A stretch of DNA of 64,000 bases from Paenibacillus sp. FSL W8-0186 (GTDB taxonomy: Bacteria > Bacillota > Bacilli > Paenibacillales > Paenibacillaceae): assembly GCF_037969765.1 (NCBI RefSeq), contig NZ_CP150207.1, forward strand, positions 806,001-870,000. Reading direction: 5' to 3'. The notes beneath the pieces are model-generated. The model was not told where the DNA came from. It made no database searches and saw nothing but the letters and a program-made list of their open reading frames with translations. The position numbers were made by a program, and so were the translations under genes. Positions 43,741-53,547 of this stretch are shown here, in pieces; the first letter of the stretch is position 1; each line of letters starts with the position of its first letter.

Positions 43741-44499
43741 GTGAAGCTTCAGAATCAAGTAGCGATCGTAACCGGGGCAGCATCGGGGATGGGAAAACAA
43801 ATCGCGTTGCTATTTGCGAAAGAGGGCGCGAAAGTGGCTGTGTCTGATTTGAATTTAGATGGGGCAAACGCTACGGTCGAAGAAATTACTTCACAGGACG
43901 GAACTGCTTTTGCGATTAAAACGAATGTTGCTGTGGAAGAGGATATTCAAAATCTGGTCGATACCACGGTCAAAACCTATGGAACGGTCGATGTACTGGT
44001 TAATAATGCGGGAATTATGGACAATATGGAGCCCGCAGGCGATGTAACAGACGAGCAGTGGGACCGGATTTTTGCCGTAAACACAACTAGCGTCATGCGC
44101 ACGACTCGTAAGGTGCTGCCGGTTTTCCTTGAGAAGCAGAAGGGAGTCATCGTCAACGTGGCTTCGGTTGGCGGGCTGCAGGGAGCGCGGGCAGGGGTAG
44201 CGTATACGGCCTCCAAGCATGCGGTCATCGGGTTTACCAAAAATACGGGCTTCATGTACGCAATGCAAGGGATTCGCTGCAACGCGATTGCTCCGGGTGG
44301 AGTAGAAACAAATATCGGCGCTTCGATGACGGGCATAAACCAATTTGGAGCTTCAAGGCAGCAGCTCGGTATGGCCATTAATCCGCGTACGGGAAAAGCC
44401 GAGGAAATTGCCAAGATAGCCTTGTTTCTTGCTTCTGAGGATTCCAGCTTCGTAAACGGGACGGTGGTTTCGGCTGACGCAGGCTGGACAGCTTATTGA
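43741..44499 (+). CDS. Short-chain dehydrogenase/reductase
   Basis: About 252 residues, classical SDR. The cofactor motif TGAASGMG (about 12-19), NNAG (about 88-91), catalytic Ser in VASVGG, and YTASK (Tyr near 156, Lys near 160) are intact. Asp after the second strand (SDLNLDG) favours NAD(H). GTG at 43741 is better spaced to GGGAGGG than the ATG at 43735, which overlaps it. The substrate is unknown; FabG-like and sugar/steroid dehydrogenases share this pattern. Confidence 0.88.
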   Translation: MKLQNQVAIVTGAASGMGKQIALLFAKEGAKVAVSDLNLDGANATVEEITSQDGTAFAIKTNVAVEEDIQNLVDTTVKTYGTVDVLVNNAGIMDNMEPAGDVTDEQWDRIFAVNTTSVMRTTRKVLPVFLEKQKGVIVNVASVGGLQGARAGVAYTASKHAVIGFTKNTGFMYAMQGIRCNAIAPGGVETNIGASMTGINQFGASRQQLGMAINPRTGKAEEIAKIALFLASEDSSFVNGTVVSADAGWTAY

Positions 44500-44549
44500 G
44501 TGAAGTGGGTTCCCTAAGATAATACACGTTTGCAAAGAAAACGTTCACG

Positions 44550-44590
44550 CAGCACGACTTCGGAAATTTTTCGGGGCGTGCTTTTTTGTG
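44550..44590 (+). terminator. Rho-independent terminator
   Basis: AGCACG/CGTGCT with a CGGAAATTTTTCG inner stem followed by six T. Confidence 0.8.
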
Positions 44591-44711
44591 TCTATATTCA
44601 AGTTGATTCAATTAGAGGAAGTTCGTTCACTCAAAAAATTGAATTGAGTCTTGCTTGTTTTATATAGTAAGCTATTTCAAAAGTTATATCACACACCCGA
44701 GGTGCTAATTT

Positions 44712-46529
44712 ATGATGCGTTTTATCCAGTCGAGCATTAGAAATAAATTAATATTGCTGTTATTATTTTCTGTCGTGGTGCCCGTAGCTACCTCTAATAT
44801 CATTACGTATGTTTATACTAAAAATTCGCTAAAAAATCAGGCCATCGATATTAATAAAAAGTTAATTTCCGAAGGCAGAGAGAATTTATTAAACTATTTG
44901 GATACGATTGAAAACTCGACCTTCACACTATATTCTAACGCAACATTGGAGAATATTTTAAATCGGGGCTGGACGGACAATCAAAGTGAATCTTATATTA
45001 TGACTGCCATGCAGTTGGTATCCCGGTCAGCAGAAGGGATTCATCAGGTTTATTTGAGTGTGGACAGCAATAACCGTTCATATTTACTCTATAAGGATAC
45101 TTATACAAAAGGATTCACTAATCACCCTCCTATATTGGATGAACAGATTACTCCGTATGTTGCATATGTAGAATCTACGCACGAAAGTCATAATTTTGAG
45201 TTGAAGCCAGTTACTTCTGCTGACAGTAAAATGGTCTTTACTATCCATCGGCCTCTTTATATGATTCCATCTACAGAACGGATCGGAATAATCTCCGTAG
45301 ATGTAAAGCTTGATATTGTTGAGAATTTAGTAGCTAGATTATTTGATAGCAAAAAAGAGGAATTGTATATTTTGGATAAGGAAGGAAGAGTTGTTTACAC
45401 GTCTGGGGATTCAAAAGTCGGGGAGATTTTGACCGAAGCATGGGCGCAAAATATCGCAATGTCGACCGAAACGTTAGGGAGTCTAGAACTGAAAACTGCC
45501 GAGTTTTCAGGAATTACGATATTCTCCAAACTGGAATCATCCATGGTGGATTGGACGATCGTTAAAAGGGTGCCAGACGTTTCTTTATATGCTAACGCTC
45601 GTCAATTAGGACTTATCAATTCATGGGTGGCAATTATATTTCTTGTCATAGCTTTAGTGGCCATCGTCGTGGTTTCTGATCGTTTTACAAAACCGATTAA
45701 GGAGCTTATTCGTTGGAGCAACGCCATACAGGCTGGTAAGTTGGAGGAGACAATCTCTATTAATCGGATGGATGAGATTGGCAGCTTGGCAAGAAGATTT
45801 AAGTCGATGATGCAAACCATCAATGACTTAATCCTTAGGGGATATAAATTGAGTTTAGCCAATAAAACCAATGAGTTGAAAATATTGCAATCACAAATTA
45901 ATCCTCATTTTATGTATAATTCATTGCAATCGATAGGTGCTCTCGCTTTAGAATATAATGTTCCGAAGGTATATATGTTATTAATGTCGATGGGGCAAAT
46001 CATGCATTACAGTATGAATTCTAAAGAAACTACAGTGCCCTTAGCGAAGGAAATGGAGTATGTTAACTACTATTTAGTGCTGCAGAAGCAGCGATTTGAA
46101 GATGATTTGCATTTTGATATGCATATAGATAATGACACGAAAAATATAACGGTTCCAAAGATGATTGTACAGCCCATTGTGGAGAACTACTTTAAGCATG
46201 GGAAGCATAGCTCCGCTCAGGCAGGTCATATTACAATTCATACTTATTTGAATGAAGAGGTTCTTATCATCGTTGTGGAAGATAACGGGGGCGGTATCCC
46301 AGAGGAGAGGTTGAACCAGCTACGTCATGAATTATCGCGAATTCAAAATAGTGCAATCGATAGAGCAGAGCATATAGGTCTAATGAATGTATTAAACAGA
46401 CTGCGGCTATACCATGGTAACCAGGCAGGGCTGGAGTTGAACAACTTAGAAAATGGGGGATTAAAGGTCACTATTCTCATTCCGTTATGGTCGAACGATG
46501 AGGAAGAGAGCACAAAATCGTCCACCTAA
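44712..46529 (+). CDS. YesM-type sensor histidine kinase
   Basis: 605 residues. One membrane helix near 14-35, an extracellular Cache-like sensing domain (about 36-300), a second helix (about 303-325), HAMP (about 325-378), and the His_kinase/HATPase_c module. The phosphoacceptor His399 is in QINPHFMYNSLQS, where most relatives have FLYN; the ATP-binding DNGGGIPEERL is intact. It probably senses an extracellular oligosaccharide and signals to the AraC-type regulator at 49932, with the GH3, mutase and importer genes as targets. AT-rich. Confidence 0.9.
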   Translation: MMRFIQSSIRNKLILLLLFSVVVPVATSNIITYVYTKNSLKNQAIDINKKLISEGRENLLNYLDTIENSTFTLYSNATLENILNRGWTDNQSESYIMTAMQLVSRSAEGIHQVYLSVDSNNRSYLLYKDTYTKGFTNHPPILDEQITPYVAYVESTHESHNFELKPVTSADSKMVFTIHRPLYMIPSTERIGIISVDVKLDIVENLVARLFDSKKEELYILDKEGRVVYTSGDSKVGEILTEAWAQNIAMSTETLGSLELKTAEFSGITIFSKLESSMVDWTIVKRVPDVSLYANARQLGLINSWVAIIFLVIALVAIVVVSDRFTKPIKELIRWSNAIQAGKLEETISINRMDEIGSLARRFKSMMQTINDLILRGYKLSLANKTNELKILQSQINPHFMYNSLQSIGALALEYNVPKVYMLLMSMGQIMHYSMNSKETTVPLAKEMEYVNYYLVLQKQRFEDDLHFDMHIDNDTKNITVPKMIVQPIVENYFKHGKHSSAQAGHITIHTYLNEEVLIIVVEDNGGGIPEERLNQLRHELSRIQNSAIDRAEHIGLMNVLNRLRLYHGNQAGLELNNLENGGLKVTILIPLWSNDEEESTKSST

Positions 46530-46780
46530 ACACTCAGATAAATCAGTGTAGCTCCCTGATCTTAGGTTTTATACTGGTCATATCAAAGTCATTTCACCGC
46601 ATATCTGACAAGTCTATAAATAGCTCAAATTTAGTAATCAAATTCATAAATATTCAAATCAACTGGCTAAACTCCTGGAAATATTCCAGGAGTTTAACTG
46701 TAAAGAAAAGATTATGCGAATGAGATGGCCTTTGAGTGACACCAGTGATACCTAAAACTATAAGATGGGGGCTGATTTTG

Positions 46781-48496
46781 GTGATTGATCTTAAAGGAAA
46801 ACCATTTTATTTAAACGATGACGGTGTGAATTGGGTACAAGACACACTTGCAGGAATGAGTCTTGAAGAGAAGGTCGGGCAATTGTTTTGTGAAATTGTA
46901 TGGGACAAGCCTGGAATGGATATCGACAGTTTATTCGAGACGATTCAGCCCGGTGGTATTATGTTCAGACCGGATTCGGGAAAAAACATTCAAAGTTCAA
47001 TCAGATACTTGCAGCAGAAATCAAAAATACCGATGTTGATTGCAGGTAATTTGGAACGTGGCGGCAGTGGAGGCAATGGCGGGCTTAAGGACGGAACTTA
47101 TTACGGCTCACCAATGCAGGTGGCGGCGACCGATGATGAGGAATGTGGATATAAGCTAGGGCTCGTAGCTTGTCGAGAGGGCGCTGCTGTCGGGATTAAT
47201 TGGACGTTCGAACCGATTATTGATATTGATATAAATTATAATAATCCGATTACTAATGTTCGCACATTTGGCTCAGATCCTGACAGGATATTAAAGATGG
47301 CTAAGGGATATATGAAAGCTGCTTATGAAAATGAGATGGCCGTATCCATCAAGCATTGGCCAGGAGACGGCGTTGATTTCAGGGATCAGCATCTTCTGGC
47401 CAGCGTAAATTCAATGTCCGTTCAGGAATGGGATGACACCTTTGGTAAAGTGTATAAGGGGATGATTGACGCTGGAGCTAATACGCTGATGGCTTCTCAT
47501 ATCAAGCTTCCGGCCTATTCCAGGAAATTAAATCCGGAAATTCAGAATAAAGATATTATGCCGGCATCCCTGTCCAGTGAACTTAATAATAAGCTGTTAA
47601 GAGAGCAACTAGGGTTTAACGGACTAATTGTTAGTGATGCTACGCAAATGGCGGGATTCACTGTAGCTATGAAACGTGAAGATGCTGTTCCCACAACGAT
47701 TGCTGCTGGCTGCGATATGTTTTTATTTACGATCAATCATAAAGAAGATGTTGATTACATGTTTAAAGGGATTGAGAGAGGTATTCTCAGCACAGAAAGA
47801 TTAGACGAGGCGGTTACTCGCATTCTGGCGCTGAAAGCCTCGCTCAAATTACATGAAAAGCAAGCGAGCAATACACTCGTCCCTGATGAGAGCGCCTTAA
47901 GTATATTGAAATGTGACGAGCATATACAATGGGCTAAAGAGTGTGCTGATCAGGCAATAACGTTAGTGAAGAACACAGAGGGATTAATTCCGATATCCCC
48001 TGAACGCTGTAAAAAAGTTCTTCTTTGTGTTGTCACTAATGAACCAACGGATGATGCCGGTTTTACACCTGAAGCATTGAGATTTAAAACCAGGCTTGAA
48101 GAGGCTGGATTTCATGTCGACGATTTTAATGCAGAAAGCATGCCGGGCGGCTTGAGAGGCAATATTAGCATCAAAGAGCTGGGGGAGAAATATGACCTCG
48201 TTCTTTATTATGCCAATATGCGTGTGGCCAGCAACCAAACGAGCGTCAGAATTACATGGTCTGACTTTTTGGGTGAAGACGCTCCAAAATACGCAAGGGA
48301 TATCCCCGTTATTTTTATCTCTACATCAAACCCGTATCATCTTCTGGACGTGCCTATGGTTTCCGCTTATATCAATGCCTACAGTTCTAACACATATGTA
48401 GCCGAGGCTTTGGTAGAAAAGTTAACAGGAAAGTCAGAGTTTAAGGGAATTAACCCGGTAGATCCATTCTGCGGACTTTGGGATACAAGACTATAG
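46781..48496 (+). CDS. Cytoplasmic glycoside hydrolase family 3 enzyme (NagZ-like)
   Basis: About 571 residues with the GH3 barrel plus alpha/beta sandwich. The presumed nucleophile is Asp286 (IVSDATQMAGF). The loop with KHWPGDG followed by DFRDQH places Asp202 and His204 where NagZ-type enzymes have their Asp-His acid/base dyad. GH3 enzymes with this dyad include beta-N-acetylglucosaminidases and a Cellulomonas phosphorylase. There is no signal peptide, so it acts on imported sugars. I choose GTG 46781 after a GGGGG site; the frame opening at 46736 has none. It heads a run with YczE-like and beta-phosphoglucomutase genes. Confidence 0.85.
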   Translation: MIDLKGKPFYLNDDGVNWVQDTLAGMSLEEKVGQLFCEIVWDKPGMDIDSLFETIQPGGIMFRPDSGKNIQSSIRYLQQKSKIPMLIAGNLERGGSGGNGGLKDGTYYGSPMQVAATDDEECGYKLGLVACREGAAVGINWTFEPIIDIDINYNNPITNVRTFGSDPDRILKMAKGYMKAAYENEMAVSIKHWPGDGVDFRDQHLLASVNSMSVQEWDDTFGKVYKGMIDAGANTLMASHIKLPAYSRKLNPEIQNKDIMPASLSSELNNKLLREQLGFNGLIVSDATQMAGFTVAMKREDAVPTTIAAGCDMFLFTINHKEDVDYMFKGIERGILSTERLDEAVTRILALKASLKLHEKQASNTLVPDESALSILKCDEHIQWAKECADQAITLVKNTEGLIPISPERCKKVLLCVVTNEPTDDAGFTPEALRFKTRLEEAGFHVDDFNAESMPGGLRGNISIKELGEKYDLVLYYANMRVASNQTSVRITWSDFLGEDAPKYARDIPVIFISTSNPYHLLDVPMVSAYINAYSSNTYVAEALVEKLTGKSEFKGINPVDPFCGLWDTRL

Positions 48497-48520
48497 ACGA
48501 GAAACGAAGGTACTATTGAG

Positions 48521-49144
48521 ATGATTATCAAAGTATTATCGAAAATGGTTAGTATAACTTTCGGGCTAATGATATTGGCTATGGGGGTTGTAATGTATCT
48601 GAAATCTGGATTGGGAGTAGATTCTTTTACCGTATTTTGCGAAGGATTATCTAAGACTTTGGGCGTCTCAATTGGGAGCGCACTACAGATTTTTCTTATG
48701 TTGTTAGTTCTGGTTGTATTTTTTATTGATCGGTCGAGGCTGGGAATCGGTACGATTATGCATGCTCTTTTGGTTGGCTTTTTCATAGATTTATTGCTGC
48801 GGCTCAATATTCCTTCCCCGCAGAATATTATAATATCCTTTATTGTGCTTCTAATGGGCATTCTTTGTGTTGGAAGCGGCTTGGCAATATATATAAGGGC
48901 GGGGATGGGGGCTGGTGCCGTCGATGCCATAATGATGATCGTGTATAAAAAGCTAAACATTAATTTGAAGTGGGCCAAGCTGGGAATTGACAGTGTGCTT
49001 GCTGGGACAGGATTTTTAATGGGGGGAAGCTTGGGAATTGGAACTGTTCTAGGAGTACTATTAACAGGCACAATTGTCGAAACCATTCTTAAACTGCTAA
49101 ATTCGGCCCAACCAAGCTCCCGGGGGAATAATGCACTTTTGTAA
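48521..49144 (+). CDS. YczE/YitT-family integral membrane protein
   Basis: A 207-residue protein with five or six helices and the family's GLGVDSFTVFCEGLS and RAGMGAGAVDAIMM repeats, which indicate an internal duplication of a two- to three-helix unit. Function unsettled; members are presumed transporters. It lies 24 bases after the GH3 gene and before beta-phosphoglucomutase in the same direction, which hints at movement of a sugar-related solute. Confidence 0.78.
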   Translation: MIIKVLSKMVSITFGLMILAMGVVMYLKSGLGVDSFTVFCEGLSKTLGVSIGSALQIFLMLLVLVVFFIDRSRLGIGTIMHALLVGFFIDLLLRLNIPSPQNIIISFIVLLMGILCVGSGLAIYIRAGMGAGAVDAIMMIVYKKLNINLKWAKLGIDSVLAGTGFLMGGSLGIGTVLGVLLTGTIVETILKLLNSAQPSSRGNNALL

Positions 49145-49187
49145 AGATAATTGTAATTTTGAATAAGAATTAAAAAGGCGGTTGGCG

Positions 49188-49829
49188 ATGTCGATATTTA
49201 AAGCAGCAATTTTTGATTTAGACGGAGTCTTGGTCGATACGGCCAAGTATCATTATTTTGCATGGAAACGTTTGGCTGATACGCTCAACATTACATTTAC
49301 TGAAGAAGACAACGAACGATTAAAGGGCGTAAACCGAATGAAGTGCCTGGATATTATTCTGGAAATTGGGGGCGTGTCTCTAGGTGCAGAAGTGAAGCTT
49401 GAACTGGCAGAGAAAAAGAATAACTGGTACAGAGAGTATATTCATAACATGGATAAATCGGGCTTGCTGGCGGGAGCAGAGGAATATATTCATAAATTGA
49501 AGTCCCAAGGAGTACTAACCGCGATAGGCTCGGCCAGTAAAAATGCGAAAGCCATTCTAACCCGGACAGGGATTATTGAGGCTTTTGATGTAATTGTTGA
49601 TGGGAATATGGTGCAAAATGCCAAACCTGATCCAGAAGTGTTTGTGAAGTGCGCGAATTTACTAAATATTACGTCGGATAAGTGTGTAGTATTTGAAGAT
49701 TCACAGGCTGGGATTGCGGCAGCTAAGGCAGCAGGGATGAAAACAGTTGGCATAGGTAGTGAGGAAATATTATGCGAAGCTGATTTTATATTTACCAATA
49801 TGTTGGAGGTAGAGCTCCCGCTATTTTAA
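49188..49829 (+). CDS. pgmB: Beta-phosphoglucomutase (HAD family)
   Basis: A 213-residue HAD-superfamily protein. The nucleophile motif is FDLDGVLVDT at the N-terminus, a four-helix cap follows (FAWKRLADTL, RLKGVNRM), then motif II GSASKN, motif III Lys in NAKPDPEVF and motif IV EDSQAGIAAAKAAG. It converts beta-glucose 1-phosphate to glucose 6-phosphate. ATG 49188 stands six bases after AAGGCGG; the TTG at 49182 is closer than usual. Its partner enzyme would normally be a phosphorylase that makes beta-glucose 1-phosphate; the neighbouring GH3 enzyme is the candidate. Confidence 0.9.
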   Translation: MSIFKAAIFDLDGVLVDTAKYHYFAWKRLADTLNITFTEEDNERLKGVNRMKCLDIILEIGGVSLGAEVKLELAEKKNNWYREYIHNMDKSGLLAGAEEYIHKLKSQGVLTAIGSASKNAKAILTRTGIIEAFDVIVDGNMVQNAKPDPEVFVKCANLLNITSDKCVVFEDSQAGIAAAKAAGMKTVGIGSEEILCEADFIFTNMLEVELPLF

Positions 49830-49866
49830 AAGTACTGGGTATTCACAATCCATATAAAAGTTAAAG

Positions 49867-49922
49867 AAGAGGAGCAAAAATCTGCAGCGATGTGGCTGCA
49901 GATTCGCTCCTCTTTTTATATG
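49867..49922. terminator. Bidirectional Rho-independent terminator
   Basis: AGAGGAGC, AATCTGCAG and their complements form a long hairpin followed by TTTTTATA; it sits between convergent pgmB and the AraC regulator. Confidence 0.88.
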
Positions 49923-49931
49923 TTCAATCCA

Positions 49932-51518
49932 TTATTGCGTAGATTCGTTGTTACGGTAATCTGTAGGCGATAGTCCAGTAAGCTTTTTAAATACTCGGCT
50001 AAAATATTTTTCATCATCATAGCCTACAGCACTGCCAACTTCAGCAATTTTCAAGTGAGGGTTCAATAACAGCACTTTAGCTTTATCTATACGGATTTGA
50101 CTTACATAATTAACAATTGTAATTCCAAATTCCTGTTTGAATCTGCGCGAAATGTGCTCCCGATTCAAATGAAATTGATTAGCTATATCCGATAGCGAGA
50201 CATCCTGGTAGTTCTTTCTGATATAGTTTGATATTTCGTGAATGACATTATTACTATTCATTTGATATTTTATTATTTTTATGGAACAAACTATAAGATC
50301 ATCTATAATATGCTCCTGTAGTTGCTGTAGAGAAAATTTTCTGTTTTGATCAAGTGGAAATGGAAGGTAATCACGCTTCTGATCCGGCTCTAATTCCTCA
50401 ATATAATTATTTGTGAATTCTTCGATCCACATCTGTTTGGCTAATTGGTATTCCTCAACCCACCACTTATATTGCATAAAAGTAATATGATCCTTTGTAT
50501 ATAAATGATCAATCCATTTCTGAACAGCGGCTCGTATTTGTCCTGTGTTCCCACTGCGCACTGCGAGCCGTAACCCCTCTTTATATTCACCGAAACCAAG
50601 GGAGCTAAATTGTGTGCTAAAGGAAGTTTTACCAGAATGAATTCGGGACGAAGATGACATAAGTAAATTGCAATGCTTTAGTGAGTTTATAGCTTCCTTG
50701 TAGGAAGTTGATAAATTTGCAGGGAAAGCTGTTGGCGAACCAAGGCCAAATTCGAGCTGATCACCTGATATATCCCACAGCAATTGGTTAATTTTGGATA
50801 AAATAAAATCTATATCCGTAAAATCATTCCAATGTAAGATGACTATTTCATCAGGATGAATGATGTTTCTAAACACGTAGCCTTTTTTACGCTCCCATAA
50901 ATATTGATTACACAGCTCAATGACACTAGCAGCGGTCTTCTCTTTGTTGCTTACTAAATCGATATTCGTGACAGTGACTTGGCATGTACCAGTGTGGCAC
51001 AGCTCTAAAAAATCATTATTCATAGTATTATTGATTACTGTGTCTGGAAACAGCAATAAATTTGAAAGTAATTTATCGAGATAGACTGGCTTTAATTCAT
51101 TAACGACTGTAACCAGTTCCTGGTGTTCAGCTTTCATTTTTCGAGACTCATTACGCTTGTCTATAGCTTTCTTTAATGCATCTTCCAGGTGCTGTGGATT
51201 TATAGGCTTTAACAAGTAATCAATAGCCCCATGCTGCAGTGTGTGCCTAACAAAATTAAAGTCATCAAAGCCGCTAAGCACAATAATGTTGGATTGGATC
51301 TGGTGAAGCTTCATCCAATCCATTAGCTCCATACCATTTTTTAAAGGCATCATCATATCCAGAATTATGATGTCAGGCTCTCCTGATTTAAGTATTTCGA
51401 TCGCTTCTTCTCCATTTTGAGATTCCTCGATTGTATTGATATTTAAGGAATCCCAATCCACCAACAATCGAATTGATTTTCGTACATGCTTCTCGTCGTC
51501 TATGATCAATAGTTTCAT
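49932..51518 (-). CDS. AraC-type response regulator (YesN-like)
   Basis: About 528 residues. The receiver domain starts MKLLIIDDEK with phospho-acceptor Asp54 (IIILDMMMP), a long middle region follows (about 130-420) and two AraC helix-turn-helix motifs close the protein (SLSDIANQFHLNREHISRRF and IAEVGSAVGYDDEKYFSRVF). It should be phosphorylated by the kinase at 44712 and activate the divergent importer. The frame opens 52 codons upstream, but GGAGGACATC before ATG 51518 fixes the start. Confidence 0.92.
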   Translation of the reverse strand: MKLLIIDDEKHVRKSIRLLVDWDSLNINTIEESQNGEEAIEILKSGEPDIIILDMMMPLKNGMELMDWMKLHQIQSNIIVLSGFDDFNFVRHTLQHGAIDYLLKPINPQHLEDALKKAIDKRNESRKMKAEHQELVTVVNELKPVYLDKLLSNLLLFPDTVINNTMNNDFLELCHTGTCQVTVTNIDLVSNKEKTAASVIELCNQYLWERKKGYVFRNIIHPDEIVILHWNDFTDIDFILSKINQLLWDISGDQLEFGLGSPTAFPANLSTSYKEAINSLKHCNLLMSSSSRIHSGKTSFSTQFSSLGFGEYKEGLRLAVRSGNTGQIRAAVQKWIDHLYTKDHITFMQYKWWVEEYQLAKQMWIEEFTNNYIEELEPDQKRDYLPFPLDQNRKFSLQQLQEHIIDDLIVCSIKIIKYQMNSNNVIHEISNYIRKNYQDVSLSDIANQFHLNREHISRRFKQEFGITIVNYVSQIRIDKAKVLLLNPHLKIAEVGSAVGYDDEKYFSRVFKKLTGLSPTDYRNNESTQ

Positions 51519-51705
51519 GATGTCCTCCGTGTTCTTTAATATGATTATAGAAGACTTTTTTCCTTCATGCACCATTTCCTGCACTGTTTGACTCAATAAA
51601 ATCCACCATCTTCGTCTGTTTCCTGAGTGGGAGTATGGGTGGTCGGTCTTTAAACTAGTGATAAGGATCGACATTATCCGCTAAAAATGAGAAGGGGGAA
51701 AGCAT
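51519..51705. promoter_or_regulatory. Divergent promoter region of regulator and sugar importer
   Basis: About 190 bases between divergent starts, where the AraC-type regulator probably binds. I see no clear repeated operator and no cre site. Confidence 0.35.
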
Positions 51706-52587
51706 ATGCATGTCGGGAAAGATTCAAAATGGATGCAACAGCTTGTTTTTATAGGACCAGCTGTGCTCATCTTTAGTTTGGTTATTATAGCTCCATTTTT
51801 GCTTGGACTTTATTATTCCATGACGGATTGGAATGGAGTTTCACCGAACATTAACTGGGTGTGGTTTGACAATTTTAAAAAGATCTTTATGGAGGACAAG
51901 GATTTTGCCAATTCGTTCTGGTTTACGACGAAAATTACAGTAACCATTGTTATATTAACTAATTTACTGGGTTTTTTTATTGCTTATATGCTTGTTCAAA
52001 AGTTAAAAACGCGTAATATGCTCAGATCCGTTTTTTTCATGCCAAACGTATTGGGTGGATTACTGCTAGGCTTTATCTGGCAATTTATATTTGTGAGGGG
52101 CTTTACTACACTGGGGGCTCATTCTGATTTCTTCTTGTTTAATTTGGCATGGCTTGGTACGGAAGCAACTGCATTCTGGGGTCTGGTCATTGTAAGTGTA
52201 TGGCAAGGAACGGGTTACGTAATGGTCATTTACATTGCAGGACTATCAAATGTACCGGAAGATTTAAAAGAAGCCGCATATGTTGATGGGGCAAAGCGCA
52301 GGCAGATGCTGCGTCATGTCATCCTTCCCATGATTATGTCCTCTATTACTGTTTGTCTTTTCTGGACGATAAATCATACGTATAAGATGTATGATTTGAA
52401 CTATTCTTTAACGAATGGCGGGCCATTTAGATCAACTGAATCTGTATCTATGAATATTTATATAGAAGCCTTTGCGAATAACCGATACGGTCTCGGAACA
52501 GCCAAAGCATTTATATTTTTTATAGCGGTAGCCCTAATAACAGTTATTCAAGTATACCTGACTAAAAGAAGGGAGATTCGCATGTGA
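51706..52587 (+). CDS. CUT1 sugar ABC transporter permease (LplB/UgpA type)
   Basis: A 293-residue permease with six membrane helices and the EAA coupling motif (EDLKEAAYVDGAKRRQMLRH in part) near residue 185. The first of the two permeases, it precedes the second by a stop-start overlap (ATGTGATG). The FLGLYYSMTDWNG and FIWQFIFVRGF blocks are shared almost exactly with the homologue at 59693. No ATPase is encoded here, so a common MsmX-type ATPase is likely. AGGGGGAAAG before the ATG. Confidence 0.92.
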   Translation: MHVGKDSKWMQQLVFIGPAVLIFSLVIIAPFLLGLYYSMTDWNGVSPNINWVWFDNFKKIFMEDKDFANSFWFTTKITVTIVILTNLLGFFIAYMLVQKLKTRNMLRSVFFMPNVLGGLLLGFIWQFIFVRGFTTLGAHSDFFLFNLAWLGTEATAFWGLVIVSVWQGTGYVMVIYIAGLSNVPEDLKEAAYVDGAKRRQMLRHVILPMIMSSITVCLFWTINHTYKMYDLNYSLTNGGPFRSTESVSMNIYIEAFANNRYGLGTAKAFIFFIAVALITVIQVYLTKRREIRM

Positions 52588-53420
52588 TGAGCACTTTTAT
52601 GTCCAGGAATAAGCTTCATTTAGTTGAAGTGGTTGTCATCCTTCTAGCTTTATTCTTTTTGATTCCATTTTATTTTGTGCTGGTTAATTCATTCAAGTCG
52701 ATGCCGGAGCTGCTTAAGAACACGGCCTCGATTCCAGAAATCTGGAGATTTGCAAACTATCAACGTGCTTGGGATATACTGAATTTACCATTAGCTATAA
52801 CCAATTCCTTAATAATTACAATAGTTAGTACAGTAGGCTTGACTACTATTGCATCAATGTGTGCCTACCGGATGGTTCGGAAACCAAGTAAATTCAATAA
52901 TATGATGTTTTCGCTATTCGTAGCGGCGATGGTGATCCCCATTCAGGCGATCATGCTCCCACTCGTTAAAATATTGAATGTACTTGGGATTATCAATAGC
53001 ATTCCGGGACTAGTGGTAAGCTATATTGGGCTGGGTATTGCGTTCTCGACGTTCTTGTTCCATGGATTTGTAAAATCCATACCGTATGAAATAGAAGAGT
53101 CGGCGATTATTGATGGATGCTCACCTTATCGTGTATATTGGAGCATTGTATTCCCGCTATTAAAACCAATGACAGTTACAGTTGTTCTGCTGAACACCCT
53201 TTGGTTTTGGAATGAGTTTTTGTTGGCACAGCTCATACTGCTTAAGCCTGAGTTGCGAACCATTCAACTGGCAATTAACTCTTTGTTCAGCGAGTATACG
53301 AAGCAATGGGATCTGGCATTGGCCGCCTTAGTAATGAGTATTACACCAGCAATCGTGTTCTTCTTTTTTCTCCAACGACACATCATTGAGGGTGTAACTG
53401 CTGGCGCTGTAAAAGGTTAA
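52584..53420 (+). CDS. CUT1 sugar ABC transporter permease (UgpE/YtcP type)
   Basis: A 278-residue permease with six helices and the EAA motif (EIEESAIIDGCSPYRVYWSI in part). It pairs with the preceding permease. GTG 52584 and ATG 52587 are both possible. Its C-terminal IIEGVTAGAVKG tail matches the paralogue at 60574 (IIDGIAQGSVKG). Confidence 0.92.
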   Translation: MMSTFMSRNKLHLVEVVVILLALFFLIPFYFVLVNSFKSMPELLKNTASIPEIWRFANYQRAWDILNLPLAITNSLIITIVSTVGLTTIASMCAYRMVRKPSKFNNMMFSLFVAAMVIPIQAIMLPLVKILNVLGIINSIPGLVVSYIGLGIAFSTFLFHGFVKSIPYEIEESAIIDGCSPYRVYWSIVFPLLKPMTVTVVLLNTLWFWNEFLLAQLILLKPELRTIQLAINSLFSEYTKQWDLALAALVMSITPAIVFFFFLQRHIIEGVTAGAVKG

Positions 53421-53547
53421 TATCGAAGGAATGTTTAGGGCTGCTCAAAATAATCCACTTGTTTGCTCAGTATTTTCGGTGTACAACCTATTTGGCAAAC
53501 GATGATAATAAAGGCGTAGTCACATATATACTATAGGGGGTAGAAAT

